Positions 36,349 through 44,000 of a stretch of 54,690 bases of DNA are shown one piece after another. Source of the DNA: Prosthecobacter sp. GTDB lineage: Bacteria; Verrucomicrobiota; Verrucomicrobiia; Verrucomicrobiales; Verrucomicrobiaceae. Each line of letters begins with the position of its first letter. Positions within the stretch are counted from its first letter, which is position 1. Under the pieces are notes generated by a model. That model searched no databases. It was not told the DNA's origin and was given only the letters and a program-made list of their open reading frames with translations. A program made the translations under genes and the position numbers. The stretch is from contig JAFMIR010000027.1 of the NCBI GenBank assembly GCA_017853885.1, positions 1 to 54,690 on the forward strand, read 5' to 3'.

Positions 36349-37611
36349 TCAGTTCACGTCAAGGCAGACACCTTCTTTGGTGCTGCGGGCGTAGATTTTG
36401 CCACCGGCGAGAACGGGATAGCTCCACACTTTGCCTTCGAGCACGTCTTTGCGGGCCACTTCGCTGTATTTTTCAGGATTGGCGGCGGCGACGACGACTT
36501 CGCCTTTGTCGCTGGTGGCGACGACTTGGTCTCCGACAAGAATGACTTGGCCGGGGCCGAAGCCGCCTTCTTTCCACATGTCCTTGCCGGTGCGGATGTC
36601 CACGCAGGCGAGCGGGCCGCTGCCATACTCCTTGAAGCTGAACATGCCATAGAGGTAGCCGTCCTTCACGACGGGCGTGCTCCAGTGGTTGAAGCACTCG
36701 TTTTCACGACGCCAGATCTGCTCGGCGGAGAGCTTGCTGCCTTTTTTGCTGAGCTTGAAGGCCCCAGCACCGACGCCGTAACCGGCGCTGCAATACACGA
36801 TGTCTTCAAACACGACCGGCGAGGCGGCGGTGCTGACTTTGTAGGGGAACTCGGCACGCCAAAGAACTTCACCTTTTTTCGGCTCGACGCCGACGAGGCC
36901 GGTCTGAGTGAAAAAGATGGCCTGATGCACGCCGAGGATGTCGGCGATGATCGGAGTGGCGTGGGTCATCTTGTCGTCCTCGCCCTTCCACACCACTTTC
37001 CCGGTGTTCTTGTTCAAACCGATGAGTGCCTGACCTTTGCCGCCGCCGGCGAGCATGAGGATGTCGCCATCGATGAGTGGGGAGGCGGCGTTCTGCCACT
37101 TGATCATTTCACCCTTGTTTTCTTTCATCACGTCATGATCCCACACGGCTTTGCCGGTGGCAGCATCGAAGGCGAAGACATGTAGGAGGCTGTCGATGAC
37201 ATACACTTTATCGCCATCGATCACGGGCGTGCTGCGGGAGCCATCGCCACCTTTGTTGTCGCCGGTGCCGGCATCGCCGCCGCCGTCATACTTTGGGATG
37301 ACGCTGAGGGGCTTGCTCCAGACTTCTTTGCCGCTGGCGGCGTTGTAGCAGGCGATCATTTCGCCGGTGTTGCCATCGGTCTCGCCGGTGACGATCGTGT
37401 AAGCCCTGCCGCCTGCGACGGCGAAGCTGCTGAAGCCGAGGTTCGTGGGCGATTTCCAGACTTCTTTGAGGCTCCATTTGGCTCCGGCGAGAGCAGGAAC
37501 GGCTCCATTTCCTGCCGGGCCACGGAACTTGGCCCAGTCAGTGGATTCAGCGGAAAAAGCGGCTGTGGCAAGCGCCAAGCCGAGCGCGGTGGTGAGGTGG
37601 GTGCGTGTCAT
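36349..37611 (-). CDS. Exported PQQ-like beta-propeller repeat protein
   Basis: This 420-residue protein starts MTRTHLTTALGLALATAAFS at ATG 37611; an in-frame start at 37722 would add 37 unlikely residues. Repeated PQQ-type blades are evident (YNAASGKEVWSKPLSVI, FAFDAATGKAVWDHDV, LNKNTGKVVWKGED, VDIRTGKDMWKEGG). WAKFRGPAGNGAVP at the N-terminus is typical of planctomycete/verrucomicrobial outer membrane biogenesis BamB-like propellers. Without catalytic PQQ residues visible, a binding or scaffolding role is as likely as dehydrogenase activity. It lies downstream of nuoC with a 136-nt gap and ends in a strong terminator. Confidence 0.87.
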   Translation of the reverse strand: MTRTHLTTALGLALATAAFSAESTDWAKFRGPAGNGAVPALAGAKWSLKEVWKSPTNLGFSSFAVAGGRAYTIVTGETDGNTGEMIACYNAASGKEVWSKPLSVIPKYDGGGDAGTGDNKGGDGSRSTPVIDGDKVYVIDSLLHVFAFDAATGKAVWDHDVMKENKGEMIKWQNAASPLIDGDILMLAGGGKGQALIGLNKNTGKVVWKGEDDKMTHATPIIADILGVHQAIFFTQTGLVGVEPKKGEVLWRAEFPYKVSTAASPVVFEDIVYCSAGYGVGAGAFKLSKKGSKLSAEQIWRRENECFNHWSTPVVKDGYLYGMFSFKEYGSGPLACVDIRTGKDMWKEGGFGPGQVILVGDQVVATSDKGEVVVAAANPEKYSEVARKDVLEGKVWSYPVLAGGKIYARSTKEGVCLDVN

Positions 37612-37747
37612 GATATGGATGAGAAGATGGGAACGCGAGGTGTAGGGAGGTCTTTCTGGCAGACGGGCAGCGTCAGAGTGAGAGGTCGGAAGACAGAAGG
37701 TGTGCTGAGCCAGCCACTGCATCTGGCCTCCAATGAGTTACGACAAC

Positions 37748-38320
37748 TTACTCGATCGGACGACGCGAGCGCGGCTCGCGCGTGACGGTATCGCCGTTGC
37801 CGGCACTCGTGACGAAGGGGCCATCAGCCATTGGAGCAACTTTGGTGAAGCCGACATCAGGCATCTCGCTGGGCTTGCCTTCGAGGGGGAAATCTTTCCG
37901 CAGCGGGAAGTAGGGATAGCCTTCCCACATGAGAATGCGACGCAGATCCGGATGACCGCTGAATGTGATGCCCATCATGTCATACACCTCGCGCTCATGC
38001 CAGTCAGCGGTTGGCCAGATGTCGCTGACGGTTGGGACTTCCACATCCTCGGCCACGGCAGCCCGCACGCGGAGGTGCTGATGATGGCCATAGCCGTAAA
38101 TCTCATACACCATCTCAAAACGAGGCTCTTTGCCCATGTAATCCAGGCTGGAGACATCGACGAGGTAGTCGAAAGCCAGTTCGTCGCGGCAGTATTTGAG
38201 CAGCGGCTTGGCGCTTTCGAGTGTGACGACAACCGTCTGCTCATCACGAAATTCCTTCGTTTCGAGCACGGCGGCGCCGAATTTTTGCTTCAAGGCTTCA
38301 ACCATCTGAACGGCATTCAT
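37748..38320 (-). CDS. nuoC: NADH-quinone oxidoreductase subunit C
   Basis: This 190-residue protein is the 30-kDa subunit of respiratory complex I, in the peripheral arm facing the cytosol. The signature is ADWHEREVYDMMGITFSGHP, followed by LRRILMWEGYPYFPLRKDFP. N-terminal strands (VVVTLESAKPLLKYCRDEL, FDYLVDVSSLDYMG) also match. It follows nuoB by 17 nt. No nuoD, nuoA or other nuo genes lie next to it, unlike the usual 11-14-gene operon. Confidence 0.95.
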   Translation of the reverse strand: MNAVQMVEALKQKFGAAVLETKEFRDEQTVVVTLESAKPLLKYCRDELAFDYLVDVSSLDYMGKEPRFEMVYEIYGYGHHQHLRVRAAVAEDVEVPTVSDIWPTADWHEREVYDMMGITFSGHPDLRRILMWEGYPYFPLRKDFPLEGKPSEMPDVGFTKVAPMADGPFVTSAGNGDTVTREPRSRRPIE

Positions 38321-38337
38321 GGCGGGAAGAGGGAAGA

Positions 38338-38874
38338 TTATGCGGTCAGTTCAGCAATCAGCTCCTTCTTCTGTTCAACGAAGGAGTGTTCAGTCTCGAT
38401 TTTGCGCTGGAGGCGCATGAGGCCCTCAAGAAGCGCCTCTGGGCGCGGTGGGCAGCCGGAGATGTAAATGTCCACCGGGATGAGTTGGTCGATGCCTTGG
38501 AGTACGGCGTAGCTTCGGTACATGCCACCGCTGCTGGCGCAGGCCCCCATGGCGATACACCATTTTGGCTCAGGCATTTGGTCCCAGATGCGCTTCACGG
38601 CGAGGGCCATTTTATAAGTTACCGTTCCAGCCACGATCATCACATCGGCTTGGCGGGGCGAAAAGCGCATCACTTCGGCCCCAAAGCGGCTCAGGTCGTA
38701 GCGGCTGCAAGCCGCCGCCATCATTTCGATGGCACAGCAGGCAAGGCCCATGGGCATTGGCCACATGGAGTTCTTGCGCATCCAGTTGATGGCAGCGTCG
38801 AGCTTTGTGAAAATGACATTGCCCTCGATCTTCGAGTCGTAGGCGGCGAGCGTGTTTTCTACAGGGGCGACCAT
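38338..38874 (-). CDS. nuoB: NADH-quinone oxidoreductase subunit B
   Basis: This 178-residue subunit carries the N2 [4Fe-4S] cluster of complex I. Ligands are visible as [10 protein letters not shown] (two adjacent Cys), [13 protein letters not shown] and [14 protein letters not shown] 38874 starts [15 protein letters not shown]; a GTG at 38922 would add 16 residues and is less likely. The gene is first of a two-gene unit with nuoC and lies downstream of the metK terminator. A CRP-like palindrome sits about 67 nt upstream of the ATG. Confidence 0.96.
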   Translation of the reverse strand: MVAPVENTLAAYDSKIEGNVIFTKLDAAINWMRKNSMWPMPMGLACCAIEMMAAACSRYDLSRFGAEVMRFSPRQADVMIVAGTVTYKMALAVKRIWDQMPEPKWCIAMGACASSGGMYRSYAVLQGIDQLIPVDIYISGCPPRPEALLEGLMRLQRKIETEHSFVEQKKELIAELTA

Positions 38875-38940
38875 GGCGGCGTTCGGGGAAGGTTTGGGGA
38901 GCGCGAGAACTACGCCCCTCACCGGGGAGCGGCAATCAGA

Positions 38941-38958
38941 TTGTGAATCTTTTCACAA
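38941..38958. promoter_or_regulatory. CRP/FNR-family-like operator upstream of nuoB
   Basis: TTGTGAATCTTTTCACAA is a palindrome of two perfect 7-bp half sites with a 4-bp centre. Its core is TGTGA-N6-TCACA, the consensus of CRP sites in other phyla. It lies 67-84 nt upstream of the nuoB ATG and downstream of the metK terminator, the position expected for activation of nuoBC. Confidence 0.55.
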
Positions 38959-39003
38959 GCTTCAGGCGAGGGCATGGTGGCCTGCTGAGGCTTTGCGGCC
39001 AGC

Positions 39004-39032
39004 AAAAAGCCGCACAGGGGTGCTGCGCGGCT
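39004..39032 (-). terminator. Intrinsic terminator of metK
   Basis: On the minus strand a 10-bp stem (AGCCGCGCAG with CTGTGCGGCT, one G-U pair) has a 5-nt loop and runs into TTTTT. It starts 23 nt after the metK stop, so metK is probably monocistronic. Confidence 0.85.
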
Positions 39033-39054
39033 TCGAGATGCTTTGGAATGCAGG

Positions 39055-40272
39055 TTATTTCACCGCCTTCTTGAGCGCGTCGGCCTTGTTGGTGGCCTCC
39101 CAAGTGAGGTCGGCGTCGGATTTGCCGAAGTGACCGTAGTTGGTGCTCTTGCCGTAAATCGGGCGCAGCAGGTTGAGCTGCTTCACGATATCGGCGGGTT
39201 TGAAGGAGAAGACTTTGAGCACGGCGGCGAGGATCTTGTCATCGCTGACGGATCCGGTGCCAAAGGTATCGATGTGAACACTGACTGGCTTCGGATGACC
39301 GATGGCATAGGCGAACTGCACTTCGCAGCGCGCCGCAAGGCCCGCAGCGACAACGTTCTTAGCCACCCAGCGGCCCATATAGGCAGCACTGCGGTCCACT
39401 TTGGAAGGATCTTTACCAGAGAAAGCCCCCCCACCGTGACGGCCCATACCACCATAGGTGTCCACGATGATCTTACGGCCCGTGAGACCGCTGTCTCCCT
39501 GAGGTCCGCCGACGACGAATTTGCCGGTCGGGTTGATGAGATACTCGGTATCCTTGGTCAACATGCTCTTCGGCAGCACTTTTTTGATAACCTGCTCGAT
39601 GCAGAACTTCTCGATTTCTTTGTGCGTGGCGCTTTCTGCGTGCTGCGTGGAGATGACGACGTTTACGATGCGGGTGGGTTTGCCATCGATGTATTCGACG
39701 GAGACTTGGCTCTTCGCGTCAGGGCGCAGCCATTTGGCCAGCTTGCCGGCTTTGCGGATGCGGGTCAGCTCACGGCCGAGCCGGTGGGCGAACATGATCG
39801 GCGCGGGCATCAATTCCGGGGTCTCATCACAGGCGTAGCCAAACATGATACCTTGGTCGCCAGCACCCTGCTCTGCGTGTTTCTTGCCCTCGGCGGCGGC
39901 GGCATCGACACCTTGCGCGATATCGGGGCTCTGAATGGTGAGGTAGTTGTTGATGAAGAGTTTGTCGGCATGGAACACATCGTCGTCGTTTGTGTAACCG
40001 ATGCCACGCACAGCCTCACGAATGACTTTGCCAATGTTGATGACCTCATCGATCGGCTTCGTGGTGCCAAGCTTCTTGTTTTGGAGCTTCGGAATGGTGA
40101 TCTCACCGCCGACGACCACAATGTTGCTCTTTGCAAAGGTTTCGCAGGCCACGCGGCTGGTTTTGTCCACAGCGAGGCAGGCGTCGAGGATGGCATCGGA
40201 GATGGTGTCGCAAACTTTGTCAGGATGGCCTTCGCCGACGGACTCGGACGAGAAAATGAAACTACGGGACAT
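39055..40272 (-). CDS. metK: S-adenosylmethionine synthase
   Basis: This 405-residue enzyme makes S-adenosylmethionine from methionine and ATP in the cytosol. Signatures are [36 protein letters not shown] and [20 protein letters not shown], matching the MAT N-terminal, hexapeptide and P-loop-like regions. Length fits the family. ATG 40272 is preceded by the same operator-like dyad that precedes ahcY (40298-40321). A strong terminator follows. Together with ahcY it covers two steps of the activated methyl cycle. Confidence 0.98.
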   Translation of the reverse strand: MSRSFIFSSESVGEGHPDKVCDTISDAILDACLAVDKTSRVACETFAKSNIVVVGGEITIPKLQNKKLGTTKPIDEVINIGKVIREAVRGIGYTNDDDVFHADKLFINNYLTIQSPDIAQGVDAAAAEGKKHAEQGAGDQGIMFGYACDETPELMPAPIMFAHRLGRELTRIRKAGKLAKWLRPDAKSQVSVEYIDGKPTRIVNVVISTQHAESATHKEIEKFCIEQVIKKVLPKSMLTKDTEYLINPTGKFVVGGPQGDSGLTGRKIIVDTYGGMGRHGGGAFSGKDPSKVDRSAAYMGRWVAKNVVAAGLAARCEVQFAYAIGHPKPVSVHIDTFGTGSVSDDKILAAVLKVFSFKPADIVKQLNLLRPIYGKSTNYGHFGKSDADLTWEATNKADALKKAVK

Positions 40273-40297
40273 GGTGATAGGCGTGTAGATGATATAT

Positions 40298-40321
40298 ATG
40301 GACGAATCATGATTCGTTGAT
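40298..40321. promoter_or_regulatory. 24-bp dyad upstream of metK, shared with ahcY
   Basis: In the metK direction the element begins ATCAACG and contains the perfect 16-bp palindrome ACGAATCATGATTCGT. Its outer 3' end (CCAT) departs from CGTTGAT only at two positions. It lies 26-49 nt upstream of the metK ATG and next to an AT-rich TATATAT tract that could be a -10. Identity with the ahcY element is 19 of 24. Confidence 0.65.
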
Positions 40322-40425
40322 GCGTCCGTGGGGTCGCGAGAGTAATCCTCAAACCGGGGGCGTCAACCGAGCTTTTGGTCAGGTCCATCTTGTGTTTCCA
40401 GATCCTAATTGCCTTGGAAAAGAGC

Positions 40426-40443
40426 TCGTTAGGTGTCGTTAGG
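40426..40443 (+). repeat. Two 8-bp direct repeats one helical turn apart
   Basis: TCGTTAGG occurs at 40426-40433 and 40436-40443, a 10-bp period, immediately before the start of the first nucleoside hydrolase gene. It could be a binding site for a direct-repeat-recognising regulator, or chance. Confidence 0.35.
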
Positions 40444-40454
40444 TTATTTTGCAC

Positions 40455-41438
40455 ATGCGATATGTTTTTCTCTGTCTCCTTGCTTGGTGCCACGCGCTTC
40501 TCGCCGAGAAGCCGAAGATCATTTTCGACACAGACATCACCGGCGATGTCGACGACGTGCTGGCGCTGGCGATGTGCCACACGCTCGCGCACCGCGGGGC
40601 CTGTGATTTTCTAGGTGTGACCGTTTCGAAGAACCATCCGCTGACGGCGAGTTTTGTGGATGCGCAGAACACGTTTCACGGCCGTCCAGACTTACCCATC
40701 GGAGTCACGCGGGATGCAAAAGCGCAGCATCGCGAAAGCAAATACCTTAAGCTCGCCGATTCACCGCATTACCCGCATGATTTGAAGCGCAACGAGGACG
40801 CAAAAGACGCCGTCGAGCTGATTCGCGAGCTTTTGATGGCGCAGCCGGATCACAGCGTGACGATCATTAGCGTCGGCATTGCATCGAACCTAGCGAACTT
40901 ACTGAAATCACCCGGCGGCCTCGATTTGGTAAAGCAGAAAGTGAAGGCGCTTTCGATCATGGCCGGTGCGTTCGCGTTTTGTAACCGTACGAACTACCAC
41001 CTCGAAGCGAATGTCATCAACGGCATTGGCTACATGCAGGCCGTGGCTGATCAGTGGCCCGACGAAGTGCCCATCGTGTGGAGCGGCTTCGAGATCGGCG
41101 AGGCGTTGCCGTTTCCGCGCGGGGTCATCCAACAAGATCTCGACTACCTGCCGCATCACCTCGTCAAAGAAGCCTATTTGCTTCACAGCGGTCCGCAGCA
41201 CGATCGGCCGTGCTGGGACGAGAGCAGCGTTCTGTGGGCCGTGTATCCCGAACGCGGGTTCTTCGGCCTTTCCGAGCCCGGGCGTATCAAAGTGCTCGAT
41301 GACGGCTTCACGCACTTCATTCCCGTGAAAAACGGCCAAGGCAGCAAACGCGACCGTTTTCTCACCTTGAACTCCGTGCAGCAAAGTCGTGTGCTGGAAG
41401 CCATCGTCCATCTCACCATCCAACCTCCGAAACCATGA
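40455..41438 (+). CDS. Exported nucleoside hydrolase
   Basis: This 327-residue inosine/uridine-preferring nucleoside hydrolase family member cleaves the N-glycosidic bond of ribonucleosides. The calcium-binding signature is IIFDTDITGDVDDVLALAM. NLEANVINGIG-type residues (YHLEANVINGIG) match the ribose-binding region, and there are a VWSGFEIG segment and a C-terminal DDGFTHF. ATG 40455 gives a signal peptide (MRYVFLCLLAWCHALLAEK), unusual because bacterial homologues are often cytosolic; a TTG at 40449 is also in frame. It overlaps the next hydrolase by 4 nt (ATGA). Confidence 0.9.
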   Translation: MRYVFLCLLAWCHALLAEKPKIIFDTDITGDVDDVLALAMCHTLAHRGACDFLGVTVSKNHPLTASFVDAQNTFHGRPDLPIGVTRDAKAQHRESKYLKLADSPHYPHDLKRNEDAKDAVELIRELLMAQPDHSVTIISVGIASNLANLLKSPGGLDLVKQKVKALSIMAGAFAFCNRTNYHLEANVINGIGYMQAVADQWPDEVPIVWSGFEIGEALPFPRGVIQQDLDYLPHHLVKEAYLLHSGPQHDRPCWDESSVLWAVYPERGFFGLSEPGRIKVLDDGFTHFIPVKNGQGSKRDRFLTLNSVQQSRVLEAIVHLTIQPPKP

Positions 41439-42409
41439 AGCATCTCCTGTTTTTTCTCATTCTGCATTCGTCCTTTGTCATGGCACGCGTGGAACCCGTG
41501 CGACTCATTTTAGACACGGATATGGGCAACGACGTCGATGACCTGATGGCGCTGTGCATGATTCACAGCCTGCAAAAGCGTGGGGCCTGTCAACTGCTTG
41601 CAGTCACGGTCACGAAGGATCATCCGCAGGCGGCGGCTTTCGTGGATGCGGTGAACACGCTCTACGGATACCCGGACACGCCCATCGGCGTGGTGCGAGA
41701 TGGTGCGGCGAAGGAGGCGGGGAAGTTCAATCTACTGGCCGACAAGTATCCGCATGATCTCAAAAGCGGCGCGGATGCACCGGAGGCCGGTGGTTTGATC
41801 AAAGACATCCTCGCGAGGCAGCCAGATGGCAGCGTCACCATCGCGCAGGTGGGCTTTTTCACGAATCTGGCGCGCCTGATGGACGATGCGGAGGCGAAGG
41901 AGCTTATTGCGAAGAAGGTGAAGGCACTCAGCCTCATGGCCGGCGCGTTTCAGACGGTGGGCTTCGATACGCGGCATCTCGAGTACAATGTAAAGCTCGA
42001 TGTGCCTGCCGCACAGAAGCTCGCGAAAGAATGGCCGACGCAGATGGTGTGGAGCGGCTATGAGATTGGCGTGGCGGCGGCGTTTCCGCATGTTGTCATC
42101 GAGCAGGATCTCCAATACATGCCACAGCATCCGCTCAAGGAAGCCTACTATCTCTACAGCCCGCCACCTCATGATCGCCCAACTTGGGATCCGACTTCGG
42201 TGCTGTATGCCGTTTACCCGGACCGCGGCTACTTTGACCTTTCACCTTCTGGCAACATTACCGTCGAAGATGATGCGGCGACTCTGTTTCGCCCGGCGAA
42301 GAAAGGCGCTGGCAAGCATCGCTTCCTCATCATGAGCCCGGGACAGGCGGCTCGTGTGCGCGAGGCTATTGTGCAGCTCAGTGTTGAACCTCCAAAAGCG
42401 GGTAAATGA
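41435..42409 (+). CDS. Exported nucleoside hydrolase
   Basis: This 324-residue paralogue of the preceding gene has a signal peptide (MKHLLFFLILHSSFVMA) and the metal-binding motif LILDTDMGNDVDDLMALCMI. Ribose-site residues appear at HLEYNVKLDVPAAQKL, and MVWSGYEIGVAAAFPHVV follows. It shares motif order and length with its neighbour, so the pair arose by duplication, perhaps with different base preference. It overlaps the first gene by 4 nt and the ribokinase gene by 4 nt (ATGA), so the three are translationally coupled. Confidence 0.91.
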   Translation: MKHLLFFLILHSSFVMARVEPVRLILDTDMGNDVDDLMALCMIHSLQKRGACQLLAVTVTKDHPQAAAFVDAVNTLYGYPDTPIGVVRDGAAKEAGKFNLLADKYPHDLKSGADAPEAGGLIKDILARQPDGSVTIAQVGFFTNLARLMDDAEAKELIAKKVKALSLMAGAFQTVGFDTRHLEYNVKLDVPAAQKLAKEWPTQMVWSGYEIGVAAAFPHVVIEQDLQYMPQHPLKEAYYLYSPPPHDRPTWDPTSVLYAVYPDRGYFDLSPSGNITVEDDAATLFRPAKKGAGKHRFLIMSPGQAARVREAIVQLSVEPPKAGK

Positions 42410-43278
42410 TGGGAACACAACGCCTCCGCATTACCGTTGTCGGTTCGCTAAATGTGGATCACACATGGCGTGTACCACATATTCCCGGACCGGGTGAAAC
42501 GCTGATGTCGAGTCATATGTGGACGTGTTTTGGTGGCAAAGGAGCCAATCAGGCAGTCGCCGCCGCGCGGGCAGGCGGATGCGTGGCGATGATTGGCTGC
42601 GTGGGGATAGATGATTTTGGCACACGCTACATCGAGGCGCTGAAAGCCGAGCGAATCGATACCACGGGCGTTGTGCGCTCCGAAATGCCGACAGGTAGTG
42701 CTTTCATCGCGGTGGATGATGAGGGCGAGAACTCGATCATTGTGAATCCGGGCGCGAATCATGCGATTACGGTGGCGGACATCGACAAGCATGCAGAACT
42801 CATCCGCCGAGCCGATGCCCTGCTGCTTCAGCTTGAGTGTCCACTGCCGGTGGTGCGCCGCGCGGCGGCCATCGCACGGGAAATGGGTGTGAAGGTCATT
42901 CTCAATCCTTCGCCATTGAGCGAGGCCTTTTTGACGGACCGCTTCGAGGTCGATGTACTGATTGTGAATGAGGGTGAAGCGGCCAAACTCATGCCAGATG
43001 GTGATTTCAAGCGCGCAAATTGCCGCCAACTTATCCTAACTCGCGGTGCAGCGAGCACGATCCTCATGACCGCGGATCAGGTGGAGGCTTTTCCACCACC
43101 AAAAATCACTCCGCTGGACACGGTAGGCGCGGGAGACACCTTCGCGGGTGTGTTCGCCGTTTCGGGTGACATTGCCTTCGCGAATGCCGCCGGAGCTTTG
43201 GCAACGCTGAAAGCAGGCGCTCAGCCTTCGATCCCAATGAGGAATGAGATCGAGGCATTTCAGTCTCGATGCCGATGA
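42406..43278 (+). CDS. rbsK: Ribokinase (PfkB family)
   Basis: This 290-residue PfkB kinase phosphorylates ribose to ribose 5-phosphate in the cytosol. Motifs are GSLNVDHTWRVPHIPGPGE, CFGGKGANQAVAAARAGG (sugar binding) and the C-terminal DTVGAGDTFAGVFAV with the catalytic Asp. It lacks a signal peptide, unlike the hydrolases upstream. In context it would salvage ribose released from nucleosides. Specificity for ribose rather than another sugar is inferred from motif similarity and operon context. Confidence 0.9.
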   Translation: MMGTQRLRITVVGSLNVDHTWRVPHIPGPGETLMSSHMWTCFGGKGANQAVAAARAGGCVAMIGCVGIDDFGTRYIEALKAERIDTTGVVRSEMPTGSAFIAVDDEGENSIIVNPGANHAITVADIDKHAELIRRADALLLQLECPLPVVRRAAAIAREMGVKVILNPSPLSEAFLTDRFEVDVLIVNEGEAAKLMPDGDFKRANCRQLILTRGAASTILMTADQVEAFPPPKITPLDTVGAGDTFAGVFAVSGDIAFANAAGALATLKAGAQPSIPMRNEIEAFQSRCR

Positions 43279-43325
43279 ATGATCCGCAACAGAATGCGTA
43301 GGTTTGGGTGCAGGTTCACTAGCGC

Positions 43326-43952
43326 TCACTTTGTGACCGACTTGAACGTCAAACGGATCAACATAGCGACGATCGTAGAGCCGACGAGATTGGACACCAT
43401 GTCCCAAGCGGTGTTTTCGTAACCGCCGACGTTGGTGTTCGGGATGGTGAGCACAGCGATGAACTCCAGCACCTCGTTCAACGCGCCAAAACCCATGCCG
43501 GCGGCGGCGCAGAGCGTGAGCATGCCCAAAGTGGGCCGTACCGCGCCGCCATCTGGTTGGCGCAGTGTGTTTCGAAGGATGTGCCAGCAGAGCCATGTGG
43601 TAATGCCGAAGCCGTAGGCGTGGACGATTTGATCATACTTCAGCCATTGCGGGATGAGCCACCAACTGTAGAGCACGGCTTGCTCGCCATTGTAGGGCCA
43701 CCCAGTGGGTAGCGGGGTGAGCCCGCCGGCCATGTGCGCCATCCCCCATATGGAAAAAGCCCACAGCAAGCCCGTCGTCAGCCGTACTCGACGATGCACG
43801 AGGCTCATCACGGCGATGAGCGCGAGCATGATCACGATGTAGAAGATGAACTCCCCATTCTTCCGCGAAACCGAAAGCGCCGCCGCGATGGCGATGTAAC
43901 CTCCGTTAAATAGAAAGACAGGCAGCAGCCTCGCAGGGGTTGGCGTGGTCAT
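43326..43952 (-). CDS. DUF2238 (YjdF-like) membrane protein
   Basis: This 208-residue integral membrane protein has about six hydrophobic segments. The family signature is YDQIVHAYGFGITTWLCWH, then GFGALNEVLEFIAV and NTAWDMVSNLVGSTIVAML, with the conserved His, Glu and Asp residues placed in or near membrane spans. ATG 43952 is preferred over the in-frame start at 43988. The family has no established function. It converges with the ribokinase gene and is 12 nt upstream-adjacent to nothing in its own direction, so it is probably a single-gene unit. Confidence 0.85.
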   Translation of the reverse strand: MTTPTPARLLPVFLFNGGYIAIAAALSVSRKNGEFIFYIVIMLALIAVMSLVHRRVRLTTGLLWAFSIWGMAHMAGGLTPLPTGWPYNGEQAVLYSWWLIPQWLKYDQIVHAYGFGITTWLCWHILRNTLRQPDGGAVRPTLGMLTLCAAAGMGFGALNEVLEFIAVLTIPNTNVGGYENTAWDMVSNLVGSTIVAMLIRLTFKSVTK

Positions 43953-44000
43953 ACGCTCATGATGCCGCAAAGACCGTCGCTTTGGCAAGCCATGTATGGG

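Noticed and set aside
39043..40320. 425-codon plus-strand frame opposite metK
   Set aside because: Antisense shadow of metK, which is unmistakable.
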